40,329 bases of DNA from Nocardia uniformis NBRC 13702 (GTDB lineage Bacteria; Actinomycetota; Actinomycetes; Mycobacteriales; Mycobacteriaceae): the NCBI RefSeq assembly GCF_001613345.1, contig NZ_BDCE01000014.1, forward strand, positions 1 through 40,329. The letters are read 5' to 3'. The number at the start of each line of letters is the position of its first letter. The stretch's first letter is position 1. Made by a program: the position numbers and the translations under genes. This document shows positions 24,781 to 33,307 of the stretch, piece by piece. The notes under the pieces are model-generated. The model worked only from the letters and a program-made list of their open reading frames with translations. It searched no databases and was not told where the DNA came from.

Positions 24781-24810
24781 CCGCCCCTGGACGAGAGGTT
24801 CCAGGGGCGG
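24781..24810. terminator. Hairpin in the ipdC-Uma2 intergenic region
   Basis: An 11-bp perfect stem (CCGCCCCTGGA / TCCAGGGGCGG) with a short loop lies about 145 bp past the leftward ipdC stop. It probably terminates the echA20-ipdABC operon before the Uma2 gene. I see no gene in the rest of 24666-24954. Confidence 0.55.
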
Positions 24811-24954
24811 CAACGGCGTGGCCCGGAGTTCTGCCGGGTGCGCTACGGATCGGAGAGGGTGGTCCGATCCGATGGGGTGCGCGGCGAATCGTGTCCGCCG
24901 CGCGGATCGGGGAGCGCCGCGGATGAGGGGACCGCAGCGTTCGGGGCGACCAAA

Positions 24955-26037
24955 TCAGGCGGTCGCCGTGTCGGTTACGCGGTACTGGTTGAGGGCGTCG
25001 ATGCGGGCTACCGCGTCGGTGATGATGCGGTTGATGAGTTCCTCGCAGGTGGGGAGGTCCTCGATAATGCCGGTGACCTGGCCCGCCGCGAGTACGCCCG
25101 CGTGGGTATTGCCCTCTACCAGACCGGCTTTCAGCAGCATGGGGGTGTTGGCGGCCATGATCACCTGGGACCAGGTGAGGTCCTTGTGCTTTCGCATGGC
25201 GAGGCCGTCCTTGACGATGGTCGACCACTTCATACCGGTCATGCCCTTGAACTTCAGGGCGTTCCCCGCCGCGGCGGCGAAACCGCGGGTGCGGCCCGAA
25301 TGTTCCAGCTTCTGCACCAGTTCGGTATTGAGCACACGGTGTGGCATGCCGTCGACCTTGGTGGAGACGATGGTGTCCTGGAGGCCGCGGCTCAGGTACT
25401 CCTGCTTCACCGCATCCGGGACGCTGCTCTCCTGGGTCAGCAGGAAGCGGGTGCCCATGGCGACACCTGCCGCACCGTAGGACAGTGCGGCGGCCAGGCC
25501 GCGACCGTCGAAGAAGCCACCACCGGCGACGACGGGGATATCGACGGCGTCGAGTACGGACGGCAGCAGCAAGGTGGTGGCGACCGGGCCGGTGTGGCCG
25601 CCGCCCTCACCACCCTGCACGATGACCGCGTCAGCACCCCACGATGCCACCTTCACGGCGTGCTTGGCCGCACCGATGGACGGAACCACCACTACGCCGG
25701 CGTCTTTCAGGCGGGCGATGAGTTCCTTCTTGGGCGCGAGCGCGAAGGACGCCACCTTCACCTGCTCGCGGATGAGCAACTCGATGCGCTCGGGCGCATC
25801 GGTGGCATCGGCGCGAATATTCACGCCGAACGGCTTATCGGTCTGTGACTTGGTCTTCGCGATGGCTGCTTCCAGCTCGGCGAAGGTCATGGTGGCCGAG
25901 GCCAGAATGCCGAGCCCGCCCGCATTGGCGGTGGCCGACACCAGACCGGGTCCGGCGACCCAGCCCATACCGGTCTGCACGATCGGATGCTCGATGCCGA
26001 CCAATTCGGTCAGCGGAGTACGCAGCCGAGCACTCAT
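24955..26037 (-). CDS. ipdC: IpdC, FMN-dependent nitronate monooxygenase-like flavoprotein
   Basis: This 360-residue 2-nitropropane dioxygenase/enoyl-reductase-like TIM-barrel flavoprotein corresponds to Rv3553. In HIP catabolism IpdC acts on the CoA-linked indane intermediate around ring C/D desaturation. Visible are the N-terminal GIEHPIVQTGMGWVAGPGLV, the FMN phosphate-binding region VVAGGGFFDGRGLAAAL with GAAGVAMGTRFLL, and VQGGEGGGHTG containing the family His. The ATG 26037 overlaps the ipdB stop (ATGA). It is the last gene of echA20-ipdA-ipdB-ipdC and presumably KstR2-regulated from 28495. Confidence 0.9.
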   Translation of the reverse strand: MSARLRTPLTELVGIEHPIVQTGMGWVAGPGLVSATANAGGLGILASATMTFAELEAAIAKTKSQTDKPFGVNIRADATDAPERIELLIREQVKVASFALAPKKELIARLKDAGVVVVPSIGAAKHAVKVASWGADAVIVQGGEGGGHTGPVATTLLLPSVLDAVDIPVVAGGGFFDGRGLAAALSYGAAGVAMGTRFLLTQESSVPDAVKQEYLSRGLQDTIVSTKVDGMPHRVLNTELVQKLEHSGRTRGFAAAAGNALKFKGMTGMKWSTIVKDGLAMRKHKDLTWSQVIMAANTPMLLKAGLVEGNTHAGVLAAGQVTGIIEDLPTCEELINRIITDAVARIDALNQYRVTDTATA

Positions 26038-26792
26038 GCCGCCACTTCCTTGTCACGGAAGCCCTTGGGATCGAGGACGGTACGGATGATCCGCAACTCT
26101 TCCTCCGTGGGCAAACGGGTCTCGCCCGCTTCGCCGAGACCGGCGATCTCGAACGAGGTGTTGTCGGCGACCTCATCGGCGCCGACACCCGGGTGCAGCG
26201 ACAGCGCACGCAGCGTGTGATCGGGTCCGCCGAAGTCGAAGACACCCAGATTCGACACCACCCGGTGCAGGTGGTGGAACCGGTAGGCAGGGTTCTCGGG
26301 ATCGAGCTTGTCGTAACCGATTCCGGAGACGATATCGACGGTCTCGACGAACACCCGCTTATTGTGCCTGGGTACAAAATAGCTGGTGGCGTGGTTGATG
26401 GTGTTGCCGGGCGCGCCGCGTACACCGAACATCTGACGCGAAGGCTGTTGCAGCGCACCGAAAGCTGACAGGTTCTGATTGCCGAACCGGTCGATCTGGT
26501 TCGCGCCCATCACGACGTGGCGGCGACCGGAGGCGACGACATCGAACACCTTGGAGAACGGAATCCAGCCCTCGATCGGCGCCTTGCCGCCGATGGGGGG
26601 AACCTCGGCGAAGAACAGCGCCTCGCCGTCGGACAGCAGCAGATCCGGTTCGAAGGTGAGCCGTGCCAGGCGCGCGCCGATGGTGGTGATGGTGGACATC
26701 GGGCTGGCCATGATCTCGCCCGCGCCCCGGAAGATCTCCGCCGCCGCGACGACGCAGATCTCGGCGCGAGTGATGGTGGTGGTGTCGCTCAT
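26034..26792 (-). CDS. ipdB: IpdB, COCHEA-CoA hydrolase beta subunit
   Basis: This 252-residue subunit has a class I CoA-transferase-like fold. With IpdA it hydrolyses COCHEA-CoA, opening the last steroid ring by a retro-Claisen cleavage. Segments include ICVVAAAEIFRGAGEIMASP, FFAEVPPIGGKAPIEGWIPF, GANQIDRFGNQNLSAFG and FVETVDIVSGIGYD, colinear with Rv3552. The longer open frame is rejected in favour of ATG 26792 (MSDTTTITRAE), which overlaps the ipdA stop by one base (TAATG); it overlaps ipdC by 4 nt. Tight coupling fits a heteromeric complex. Confidence 0.9.
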   Translation of the reverse strand: MSDTTTITRAEICVVAAAEIFRGAGEIMASPMSTITTIGARLARLTFEPDLLLSDGEALFFAEVPPIGGKAPIEGWIPFSKVFDVVASGRRHVVMGANQIDRFGNQNLSAFGALQQPSRQMFGVRGAPGNTINHATSYFVPRHNKRVFVETVDIVSGIGYDKLDPENPAYRFHHLHRVVSNLGVFDFGGPDHTLRALSLHPGVGADEVADNTSFEIAGLGEAGETRLPTEEELRIIRTVLDPKGFRDKEVAA

Positions 26793-27670
26793 TACTTCTG
26801 CTCCTCGGCGAAAGCACGGACGGCGGACTGATATTCGTCCTCGGACACATCGAGGTAGCGAGCCTTGAACTCGGCCCACGACTCGGGCGTCTTCGCGGCC
26901 TCCACATAGTGGCGCTGGAACTTCTCATCACGGCCGTAGCTGCCGGAGAAGGTGAAGTGCGCGCCACCTGGAGCCTCGACCACACCGTCGACCATCATGC
27001 GATTGAGGATGATCGACTGGTTCGGAACGGCTTTCACCAGTTCCTCGGTCTCGACCAGGCGGTCCACCGACAGGTAGCGGCGCTCGGCGGCCAGGCAGTA
27101 CAGATCGTCGAAGTACGGATCGACGCCGGTGTAGGCGGCATTGCCGTGCTTATCGCCCAGATCCAGGTGCACGAAGGACGCGTCGAGGTTCAAAGCGGGC
27201 ATGGCCACGAGGGTTTCGGTGCGACCGTCCTCCGCCGGGTACGGCGACCGCACCGTTTTCAGCTCGCCCTCCCAGAAATCGATGACGGCCGAACCCAATC
27301 CGGCACGAATCGGCAGGAACGGCAGGCGGGCGGCGGCGGCCTGGAGGCCACACTTCACCATGCCCTCATCCATCTCACGCACGGTGATCTCGCCACCGGT
27401 ACGCGCCTTGGCGAACCACGGGTCGTAGAAGGGAGCCGAATCCAGGGATACGAAGCCGTAGTAGGCCTTTCGTACCTTGCCCGCCGAGCACAGCAGACCC
27501 AGATCCGGTCCGCCGTAGGTGACGACCGTCAAGTCGTCGATATCCGAACGCAGGAGCGCCCGCACGAACGCCAACGGCTTGCGCCGGGAGCCCCAGCCAC
27601 CGATACCGATGGTCATTCCGCTGCGCAGTTCGCCGACGACCTCGTCCAACGACATTCGCTTGTCGCGCAT
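26792..27670 (-). CDS. ipdA: IpdA, COCHEA-CoA hydrolase alpha subunit
   Basis: This 292-residue alpha subunit of the IpdAB ring-opening hydrolase, class I CoA-transferase fold, corresponds to Rv3551. It reads MTIGIGGWGSRRKPLAFVRA, then TYGGPDLGLLCSAGKVRKAY and the REMDEGM segment (residues 99-104), whose Glu is at about the position of the catalytic glutamate reported for IpdA. It continues with ETLVAMPALNLDASFVHLDL GDKHGNAAYTG. ATG 27670 is 5 bp past the echA20 stop, with its AAGGAG inside the end of echA20. Co-transcribed with echA20, ipdB and ipdC. Confidence 0.92.
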   Translation of the reverse strand: MRDKRMSLDEVVGELRSGMTIGIGGWGSRRKPLAFVRALLRSDIDDLTVVTYGGPDLGLLCSAGKVRKAYYGFVSLDSAPFYDPWFAKARTGGEITVREMDEGMVKCGLQAAAARLPFLPIRAGLGSAVIDFWEGELKTVRSPYPAEDGRTETLVAMPALNLDASFVHLDLGDKHGNAAYTGVDPYFDDLYCLAAERRYLSVDRLVETEELVKAVPNQSIILNRMMVDGVVEAPGGAHFTFSGSYGRDEKFQRHYVEAAKTPESWAEFKARYLDVSEDEYQSAVRAFAEEQK

Positions 27671-27675
27671 GGTTA

Positions 27676-28452
27676 TTACGACTCCTTCTGCTGTGACGAC
27701 TTCTGGGCGGCCAGATCATCGTCGAACCGGGCGCGAATCTCATCGGCCACACCGGCGAGGTTGAGCTCCATGGTGAAACCCTGCTCGTAACGGTAGGAGC
27801 GGTGCACGTCCTGCACGTCGATACCGTTCAGCGCCTTCTTGGCGGCCCGAATGACCCGGCCATCCTTATTGGCGATGTTCTTGGCGACTTCCATTGCGGC
27901 GGAGTCGAGTTCGGCGCGCGGCACCACCTTGAAGACCGAACCGTAGTGATGCAGCTGCTGCGCGGTGAGCGTGCCCGCCGTATAGAACATGGTGCGCATC
28001 AGGTGCTGGGGGACCAGCCGGGACAGGTGGGTGGCCGCACCGAGTGCGCCGCGATCCACCTCGGGCAGGCCGAAGGTGGCGTCGTCGGAGGCCACGATGA
28101 CATCGGAGTTACCGACGAGACCGATGCCACCGCCGAGGCAGAAGCCGTTCACCGCGGTCACGACGGGGACCTGGCAGTCGTAGATGGCGGCGAAGGCCTC
28201 GAAGCAGCCGTGATTGGCGGCGATCAGCTTGGTGTGCCCGACGTCGGCGTTCATCTCCTTGATATCCACACCCGCGTTGAAACCGCGGCCCTCCGCGCGC
28301 AGCACGACGACCCGGGTTTCCGGATTGCGGCCGGCTTCGCGAACGGCATCGGCCAGCGCGAACCAGCCGGTGGACGGCAGGGCGTTGACCGGCGGGTAGT
28401 CGACAGTGACGACTTCCACGCCGTCGGTTTCGTTGTGACGGATGATCCCCAT
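27676..28452 (-). CDS. echA20: EchA20, ring-D hydrolase (crotonase fold)
   Basis: This 258-residue crotonase-superfamily enzyme corresponds to Rv3550; in cholesterol catabolism EchA20 hydrolyses the five-membered ring D of the CoA-linked indane intermediate to give COCHEA-CoA, the IpdAB substrate. Motifs: VVLRAEGRGFNAGVDIKEMN and VNGFCLGGGIGLVGNSDVIV (oxyanion hole) and FGLPEVDRGALGAATHLSRL. ATG 28452 begins MGIIRHNETDGVEVV; the open frame upstream is non-coding. It is the first gene of echA20-ipdA-ipdB-ipdC, 43 bp from a KstR2 operator shared with a divergent SDR gene. Confidence 0.92.
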   Translation of the reverse strand: MGIIRHNETDGVEVVTVDYPPVNALPSTGWFALADAVREAGRNPETRVVVLRAEGRGFNAGVDIKEMNADVGHTKLIAANHGCFEAFAAIYDCQVPVVTAVNGFCLGGGIGLVGNSDVIVASDDATFGLPEVDRGALGAATHLSRLVPQHLMRTMFYTAGTLTAQQLHHYGSVFKVVPRAELDSAAMEVAKNIANKDGRVIRAAKKALNGIDVQDVHRSYRYEQGFTMELNLAGVADEIRARFDDDLAAQKSSQQKES

Positions 28453-28494
28453 CGCGCTCCCTTTGGAAAGTGTCAGCCCATCGTTGGCAAAACA

Positions 28495-28508
28495 AGCAAG
28501 TGCTTGGT
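28495..28508. promoter_or_regulatory. KstR2 operator between echA20 and the SDR gene
   Basis: AGCAAGTGCTTGGT is identical to the site at 11100-11113, including the flanking TAGGTTA, and fits AnCAAGnnCTTGnT fully. It controls both the leftward echA20-ipdABC operon and the rightward SDR pair. Confidence 0.9.
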
Positions 28509-28519
28509 AGGTTAGCACG

Positions 28520-29317
28520 GTGGCAATCGAAGTGAATCTCTCCGGCTCAGTCGTCTTGGTCACCGGCGGCGTGCGGGGAGTCGGGGCTGGGATCAGTCGC
28601 GTATTCCTGGACGCGGGCGCGACCGTGGTGGCCTGTGCGCGCCGTCCGGCCGATACCCCGGTCGACAGCGGCGGGCGGGCGGTCGACTTCCTGCCCTGCG
28701 ATGTGCGCGACCCGGACTCGGTGCGGGAGATGATCGATGCGATTGTCGCGAAGTACGGGCGACTCGACACCGTGGTGAACAATGCCGGTGGCGCGCCCTT
28801 CGCCATGGCCGCCGATGCCAGCGCCAATTTCCACGCCAAGATCGTGCAGCTGAACCTGCTTGCGCCCCTGCTGGTTTCGCAGATCGCCAATGAGGTCATG
28901 CAGCGGCAGCAGTCCGGCGGCTCGATCGTGATGATCTCCAGCGTGAGTGGTCACCGCCCATCGCCCGGCACCGCCGCCTACGGTGCCGCGAAAGCCGGTG
29001 TGGACAGCCTGGTTTCGTCGCTCGCCATCGAGTGGGCTCCGAAGGTTCGGATGAACTCCGTGATCGTCGGCATGGTGCACACGGAATCCTCACACCTGCA
29101 CTACGGCGATGCGGACGGCATCGACGCCGTCGCCCGCACGGTCCCGCTCGGGCGCATGGCGGCCCCCGAGGATATCGGCCACACCGCGGCCTTCCTGGCC
29201 TCGCCGCTCGCCTCCTACCTCAGCGGCAGCTCGTTGCTGGTCCATGGCGGCGGCGAAAAACCCGCGTTCCTCGAAGCATCGACGGCGGACGTTCCCGCAG
29301 TCTCCGGCCACGGCTGA
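28520..29317 (+). CDS. SDR oxidoreductase, Rv3549c-type
   Basis: This 265-residue short-chain dehydrogenase lies divergent from echA20, where M. tuberculosis has Rv3549c. It has the SDR core VTGGVRGVGAGISRVF, VVNNAGGAPFAM, catalytic Ser in MISSVSGHRPS and YGAAKAG, and ends with LSGSSLLVHGGGEKPAF. Its exact reaction in sterol breakdown is not established. GTG 28520 is the start, 6 nt after the TAGGTT hexamer at 28508-28513 and with no Shine-Dalgarno, so a leaderless transcript is likely. The KstR2 operator ends 12 nt before it. A palindromic repeat separates it from the next SDR gene. Confidence 0.85.
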   Translation: MAIEVNLSGSVVLVTGGVRGVGAGISRVFLDAGATVVACARRPADTPVDSGGRAVDFLPCDVRDPDSVREMIDAIVAKYGRLDTVVNNAGGAPFAMAADASANFHAKIVQLNLLAPLLVSQIANEVMQRQQSGGSIVMISSVSGHRPSPGTAAYGAAKAGVDSLVSSLAIEWAPKVRMNSVIVGMVHTESSHLHYGDADGIDAVARTVPLGRMAAPEDIGHTAAFLASPLASYLSGSSLLVHGGGEKPAFLEASTADVPAVSGHG

Positions 29318-29346
29318 GATCGAGGTCGCGATGTCGCCACGCTTCT

Positions 29347-29429
29347 CAGTCATTCCGGCATGTTCTTGGCCGGAATCCACGCCTTCCGCGGTAGTGGATC
29401 CCGGCCAAAAACGCGCCGGGATGACGAGG
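29347..29429. repeat. Dispersed palindromic repeat, copy 2
   Basis: The left arm GTCATTCCGGCATGTTCTTG, then GCCGGAATCCAC, pairs with the right arm GTAGTGGATCCCGGCCAAAA, then ACGCGCCGGGATGACG. The element sits between the two SDR genes. No tandem expansion follows it. Confidence 0.85.
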
Positions 29430-29511
29430 GCTGCGCCGATACCGCGGCGGCAGCCTCGGGAAACCGGCCGTACCTCTTCCCCCTTACTCACTCACCAGCG
29501 AGGTAATCGAT

Positions 29512-30423
29512 ATGACGGATAAGAAGATCTGCGACGGCCGCGTCGTCATTGTGACCGGTGCGGGCCGGGGTATCGGCCGCGCCCACGCGCTCGCCTTCGC
29601 CGCCGCCGGTGCGAAGGTCGTGGTGAACGACCTGGGTGCCGAACTCGACGGTGCGCCCAGCCCGGATTCCCCGGCCGCCCAGGTGGTCGAGGAGATCAAG
29701 GCCGCCGGTGGGGAGGCCGTGGTGAACGGCGACGACATCTCCGACTGGGAGGGTGCGCGTCGCCTCATCGCCACCGCCGTGGAGACCTTCGGTCGCCTGG
29801 ATGTGCTGGTCAACAATGCCGGAATCGTGCGCGACCGCATGCTGGTGAACCTCGGCGAGGACGAATGGGACGCCGTGATCAAGGTGCACCTCAAGGGCCA
29901 CTTCGCCCCCATGCGTCACGCCGCCGAGTACTGGCGCAATGAGGCCAAGGCCGGCCGCATGCCCGAGGCGCGGATTATCAACACCAGCTCCGGCGCGGGC
30001 CTGCTCGGCAGTGTCGGCCAGGGCAATTACTCGGCCGCCAAATCCGGTATCGCGGGTCTCACCCTCACCGCGTCGGCCGAATTCGCGCGCTACGGCATCA
30101 CCGTCAATGCCATCGCCCCCGCCGCCCGCACCCGCATGACCGAAACCGTGTTCGCCGACATGATGTCGGCCCCCGAGGACGGCTTCGACGCCATGGCCCC
30201 CGAAAACGTATCCCCCCTGGTGGTGTGGCTCGGCAGCGCCGACTCCGCCGGGGTCACCGGCCGCATGTTCGAGGTCGAGGGCGGCAAGGTCACCGTCGCC
30301 GACGGCTGGCGCCACGGCGTCTCCGTCGACCGCGGCGCCCGCTGGGAACCGGCCGAACTCGGCCCGGTAGTCCGCGATCTCCTCACCAAGGCCACCACAC
30401 CGGAACCGGTCTACGGGGCCTGA
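29512..30423 (+). CDS. SDR oxidoreductase, Rv3548c-type
   Basis: This 303-residue SDR with the domain layout of 3-hydroxyacyl-CoA dehydrogenase-type (MFE-2-like) enzymes has VTGAGRGIGRAHALAFAAAG, the long insert VNDLGAELDGAPSPDSPAAQ typical of this group, NNAGIVRDRML, catalytic Ser in NTSSGAGLLGSVGQG and YSAAKSG, then TVNAIAPAARTRMTE. It matches Rv3548c by position and form; a role in beta-oxidation of sterol side products is plausible but unproven. The ATG 29512 lies close to a GGTAA-containing sequence with no strong Shine-Dalgarno. It would be transcribed with the preceding SDR if the palindrome between them is read through. Confidence 0.85.
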   Translation: MTDKKICDGRVVIVTGAGRGIGRAHALAFAAAGAKVVVNDLGAELDGAPSPDSPAAQVVEEIKAAGGEAVVNGDDISDWEGARRLIATAVETFGRLDVLVNNAGIVRDRMLVNLGEDEWDAVIKVHLKGHFAPMRHAAEYWRNEAKAGRMPEARIINTSSGAGLLGSVGQGNYSAAKSGIAGLTLTASAEFARYGITVNAIAPAARTRMTETVFADMMSAPEDGFDAMAPENVSPLVVWLGSADSAGVTGRMFEVEGGKVTVADGWRHGVSVDRGARWEPAELGPVVRDLLTKATTPEPVYGA

Positions 30424-30430
30424 GCCGTCC

Positions 30431-31000
30431 CGCCTCCCCGAGTCTTCAGCGCCCGGCCGAGAGCCGTCGACTGTCGTGCACGCGTGCCGGCGGTTGGGAA
30501 CCGACATTATTTTGGGCGTACCCGGTGAGTTACCCCGAACCTTGCGGAATCAGTAGTCGCGTTGGCATACCGCTGCGGCCGCCAGGCTGGGGGAGGTGGG
30601 CTTCTCCGTCATTCCGGCGTGCTTTTGGCCGGAATCCACATCTTCGCAGCCGACAACCCCGGCCTCAGCATGCCCGGATGGCGGGGTGCCGGCGGTTGGG
30701 AGCCGATTCGGTTCGGGCGTACCCGATGAGTTACCCGAACCCCCCGCCTCTCGAATCTTCAGCGCCCGGCCCGGCGCCGTGGGCCGTCGTGCCCGCGTGC
30801 CGACGGTTGGGAGCCGAGCCGATTCTCGGCGTACCCCGGGAGCTACCCCGAACCTTGCGAAATCAGTAGTCGCGTCGGCATGTCGCTGCGGCCGCCAGAT
30901 GGGGGAGGTTGGACATCTTCGTCATTCCGGCATGTTGTTGGCCGGAATCCATATCTGCGCAGCCGACGACCCGACCAAAGTATGGCCGGGTGACGGGGGT
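30431..31000. repeat. Direct repeat of ~250-bp unit containing palindromic copies 3 and 4
   Basis: The unit from CGCCTC...TCTTCAGCGCCCGG through TACCCCGAACCTTGCG, AATCAGTAGTCGCGT and CTGCGGCCGCCAG to a palindromic element is present at about 30431-30687 and again at about 30745-31000, offset 313 bp. Each ends in a copy of the dispersed palindrome (30607-30685 and 30919-30998), both with a degenerate right arm. A third, partial piece of the unit (GTGCCGGCGGTTGGGAGCCG ... GCGTACCCGATGAGTTACCC) lies between them at about 30686-30744. No gene is seen in 30424-31420. Confidence 0.8.
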
Positions 31001-31420
31001 GTGCGCTGACGCTGGCTGATCGGAGCTGTGCCGGACCCGGTGCGGTCGACCTCGGTGTGCGCGGTGGTGAGGGTGACCGTGGTGCGCCCTCGATCTCCTG
31101 CAACCTCGTTCGTTTCCGGTACAGCAAACCAATCGGTCGCGTCCGAGAGCGCTCTCCTCACGGCAGGTTGGTGATCGCTGTGAGGTACGGGTGGTTACGG
31201 GTGTTACGCCCGAATTGTCCTGGGACTGTTTGTGATAGTCGGCGTGTCGGGGGTGGGGCAGGCGTACGGTCTGTTAGTGCCCCTAATGGTGCTGGGAGTT
31301 GTGCGGGGTGGGTGGATGGTCGGTAGGATCACCCGCATTCCGCAAAGGTCCGGCAATCGGGGCGAATTGGCGATTGGGCGATTGGACTGCGCAGTAAACC
31401 GATGAGGGGAAGGCTGTCGC

Positions 31421-32701
31421 GTGAGTGTTGGTCGCACGTTGCGCATGATGGCGGTGGCCGGGGTGGTCGCCGGTTCGGCGCTACTCGGGCCGATGGCTGC
31501 CCAGGCGCAGCCCGGCGGTATCGACCTGGAACCGGCACCCGAACCTCAGCCTGTTGAAGCACCGCTGGAACCGAGTCCCGTTGCCGGACCTACGGGCCCG
31601 TGGGATCTGGTCGGCGCGATACTCGGTACCGGTTCGGCCGGAGTTGGTTCTGCCGCCGCCGGTTCCGCGGGTGCCGGGTCAGCCGCTGTCGGATCGGCCG
31701 GTGCCGGAACGGGATCCGCTGTCCTGGGTACCGGTTCCGCCGCCGCCGGTTCCGCTGGCGCCGCCGTCGGCTCGGCCGGCGCGGGTGCCGGTTCGGTGGT
31801 AGTCGGCTCGGGTTCGGCCGCTTTGGCCACCGGCTCGGCCGCACTCGGAACCGGTTCCGCGGCAGTGGGATCCGCCGGATTGGGTGCCGGGGCGCTCCTG
31901 GGTACCGGTTCGGCCGGACTGGCATTGCTGTTGGGCGGGACGGGTTCGGCCGGACTCGCCACCGGTTCCGCGGCGGTCGGCTCGGCCGCCGTCGGTTCCG
32001 CCGCAGTGGGTTCGGCGGGTGTCGGCTTGCTCTGCACCGGTTCCGCTGCCGTCGGTTCGGCCGGAGTCGGCTCTGCCGCAGCGGGTTCCGCCGCCGGCTC
32101 CGCCGCGACCGGTTCGGTCGGCGGTTCGAGCGCGCTCGGTTCAGCGGCTACCGGCTCGACCGGAGTCGGTTCTGCCGCCGTCGGTTCCGCGGGTGCGGGT
32201 TCGGCGGGCGTCGGATCGGCTGGAGCGGGTTCGGCGGCAACGGGTTCCGCGGCTCTAGGTTCCGCCGGGGTGGGTTCGGCCGCGGTCTGCGCCTCCCCAC
32301 TGCTGTTGCTGCTCATCCCGCTGCCGACTCCGGCGCCCACACCGCCCCCGGTGCCGCTGGAGATTCCGCAGACACCGTCGCCGCCCAACGTATCGCCGCC
32401 GCTCGTGCCGCTGCCCGTGGTGGCCCCCGTTGTCGTTCCGCCCGCGGTGGAGGCGGTCCCGGCCCCCGCGCCGCCTCCGCCACCCCCACCCACTCCAGTT
32501 CTGGCACAACCGAATCCGCAGGTGCGCCCCACCTCCGATTCGAGTCCGCTGCCGCCGGTGAAAATGCTGTCGGTAATCGGCGGACTGCTCGCGCTCACCT
32601 TGGCGGGTGCGGGTTCCGGCGCGGTCAGCGCACAGAGCGCGTCGGCGGCACAGGCGCGCATCGATGCCGCGCGCCTGCAGTTCTTCGGACCGAGGGCGTG
32701 A
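31421..32701 (+). CDS. Secreted Gly-Ser-Ala repeat protein
   Basis: This 426-residue exported low-complexity protein has a signal peptide (residues 1-29, cleavage after AQA), an acidic Pro-rich segment (31-60), a long repeat region (about 68-292) of GSAxx pentads such as GSAGVGSAAAGSAGAGSAAV, two cysteines (205 and 290), a hydrophobic LLLLLIPL patch, a Pro-rich region (298-370) and a C-terminal helix (MLSVIGGLLALTLAGAGSGA) that may anchor it. The start is GTG 31421 with GGGGAAGG upstream. I know no function; such Gly/Ala-rich proteins could be cell-surface or wall components. An ImmA/IrrE-type peptidase gene follows 10 bp later. Confidence 0.75.
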   Translation: MSVGRTLRMMAVAGVVAGSALLGPMAAQAQPGGIDLEPAPEPQPVEAPLEPSPVAGPTGPWDLVGAILGTGSAGVGSAAAGSAGAGSAAVGSAGAGTGSAVLGTGSAAAGSAGAAVGSAGAGAGSVVVGSGSAALATGSAALGTGSAAVGSAGLGAGALLGTGSAGLALLLGGTGSAGLATGSAAVGSAAVGSAAVGSAGVGLLCTGSAAVGSAGVGSAAAGSAAGSAATGSVGGSSALGSAATGSTGVGSAAVGSAGAGSAGVGSAGAGSAATGSAALGSAGVGSAAVCASPLLLLLIPLPTPAPTPPPVPLEIPQTPSPPNVSPPLVPLPVVAPVVVPPAVEAVPAPAPPPPPPPTPVLAQPNPQVRPTSDSSPLPPVKMLSVIGGLLALTLAGAGSGAVSAQSASAAQARIDAARLQFFGPRA

Positions 32702-32711
32702 GGGGGCAGCG

Positions 32712-33230
32712 ATGACCGAGAGCCGTACACATAGCAGCGCCAGCAGGTCCTACCGTCGAGTGGCGGCGGCCGTGGACGCGGTATGCGCGGTCGCCGCCGA
32801 CTTCGACGCCACCACGCTCGACCAGGTGGTGGATGCCATCTCACTGGAACGACGGCGGCCCATCGAGATCGCCAGCGCCCAGTTGGGCCCGGGCGTCTGC
32901 GGTCAACGCCGCAGCTACCCGGACCGCGATGTGATCGTGCTGGCCGCCGCGCTGCCCAGTCGCGAGCACACGCTCGCACACGAGCTGGGGCATATCGTGT
33001 TCGACCATCCGGGTGAGGCCGCCACCGAGGTGACCCTGGAGGCCAGCGATGACCTCATCGCCTACATGCTCAGCCAGCGCGCACATCAGCAGATCGTCGA
33101 CCTCGGTGAGGACGAATTGTGCGAATGGGAGGCCGAGACCTTCGCCAATATGTTGATGACCCGCCTGCGCGTATTCAACAGCCGAGGCGCAGGCGTCTCG
33201 GTCCTGCGATTCGATGAGGCCCTCGGATGA
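32712..33230 (+). CDS. ImmA/IrrE-type zinc metallopeptidase
   Basis: This 172-residue gluzincin-like peptidase has the zinc-binding HELGH in HTLAHELGHIVFDHPG (near residues 87-91) and a second acidic ligand in CEWEAETFANMLM, placed as in ImmA/IrrE proteins. Known members cleave XRE-type repressors. ATG 32712 was chosen; the longer frame overlaps the upstream gene. Its stop overlaps the first micro-ORF (ATGA). The partner regulator could be the EspR-like XRE protein at 35056, since none is immediately adjacent. Likely one operon with the upstream repeat protein (10 bp gap) and the downstream membrane protein. Confidence 0.85.
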   Translation: MTESRTHSSASRSYRRVAAAVDAVCAVAADFDATTLDQVVDAISLERRRPIEIASAQLGPGVCGQRRSYPDRDVIVLAAALPSREHTLAHELGHIVFDHPGEAATEVTLEASDDLIAYMLSQRAHQQIVDLGEDELCEWEAETFANMLMTRLRVFNSRGAGVSVLRFDEALG

Positions 33231-33307
33231 CCGAGTCAGGGCCCGGAGGAGGCAGCGTGCGTAACCACGGAGGGCCCCTCGGACATCCGTTGGAGGGCAC
33301 AGCATGA
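33227..33307 (+). CDS. Micro-ORF 1 (26 aa), coupled to the peptidase stop
   Basis: ATG 33227 overlaps the peptidase stop (ATGA). The frame encodes 26 residues beginning MTESGPGGGSVRNHGGPLGH and ends TGA overlapping the next ATG at 33304. A Shine-Dalgarno, GGAGGG, lies 6 nt before that ATG. I recognise no peptide family. Confidence 0.45.
   Translation: MTESGPGGGSVRNHGGPLGHPLEGTA

Noticed and set aside
31546..32979. Long minus-strand reading frame opposite the Gly-Ser-Ala repeat gene
   Set aside because: It is rich in Ala-Glu-Pro only because it is the complement of the repeat. The plus strand has a signal peptide, ribosome binding site and spacing to the next gene.
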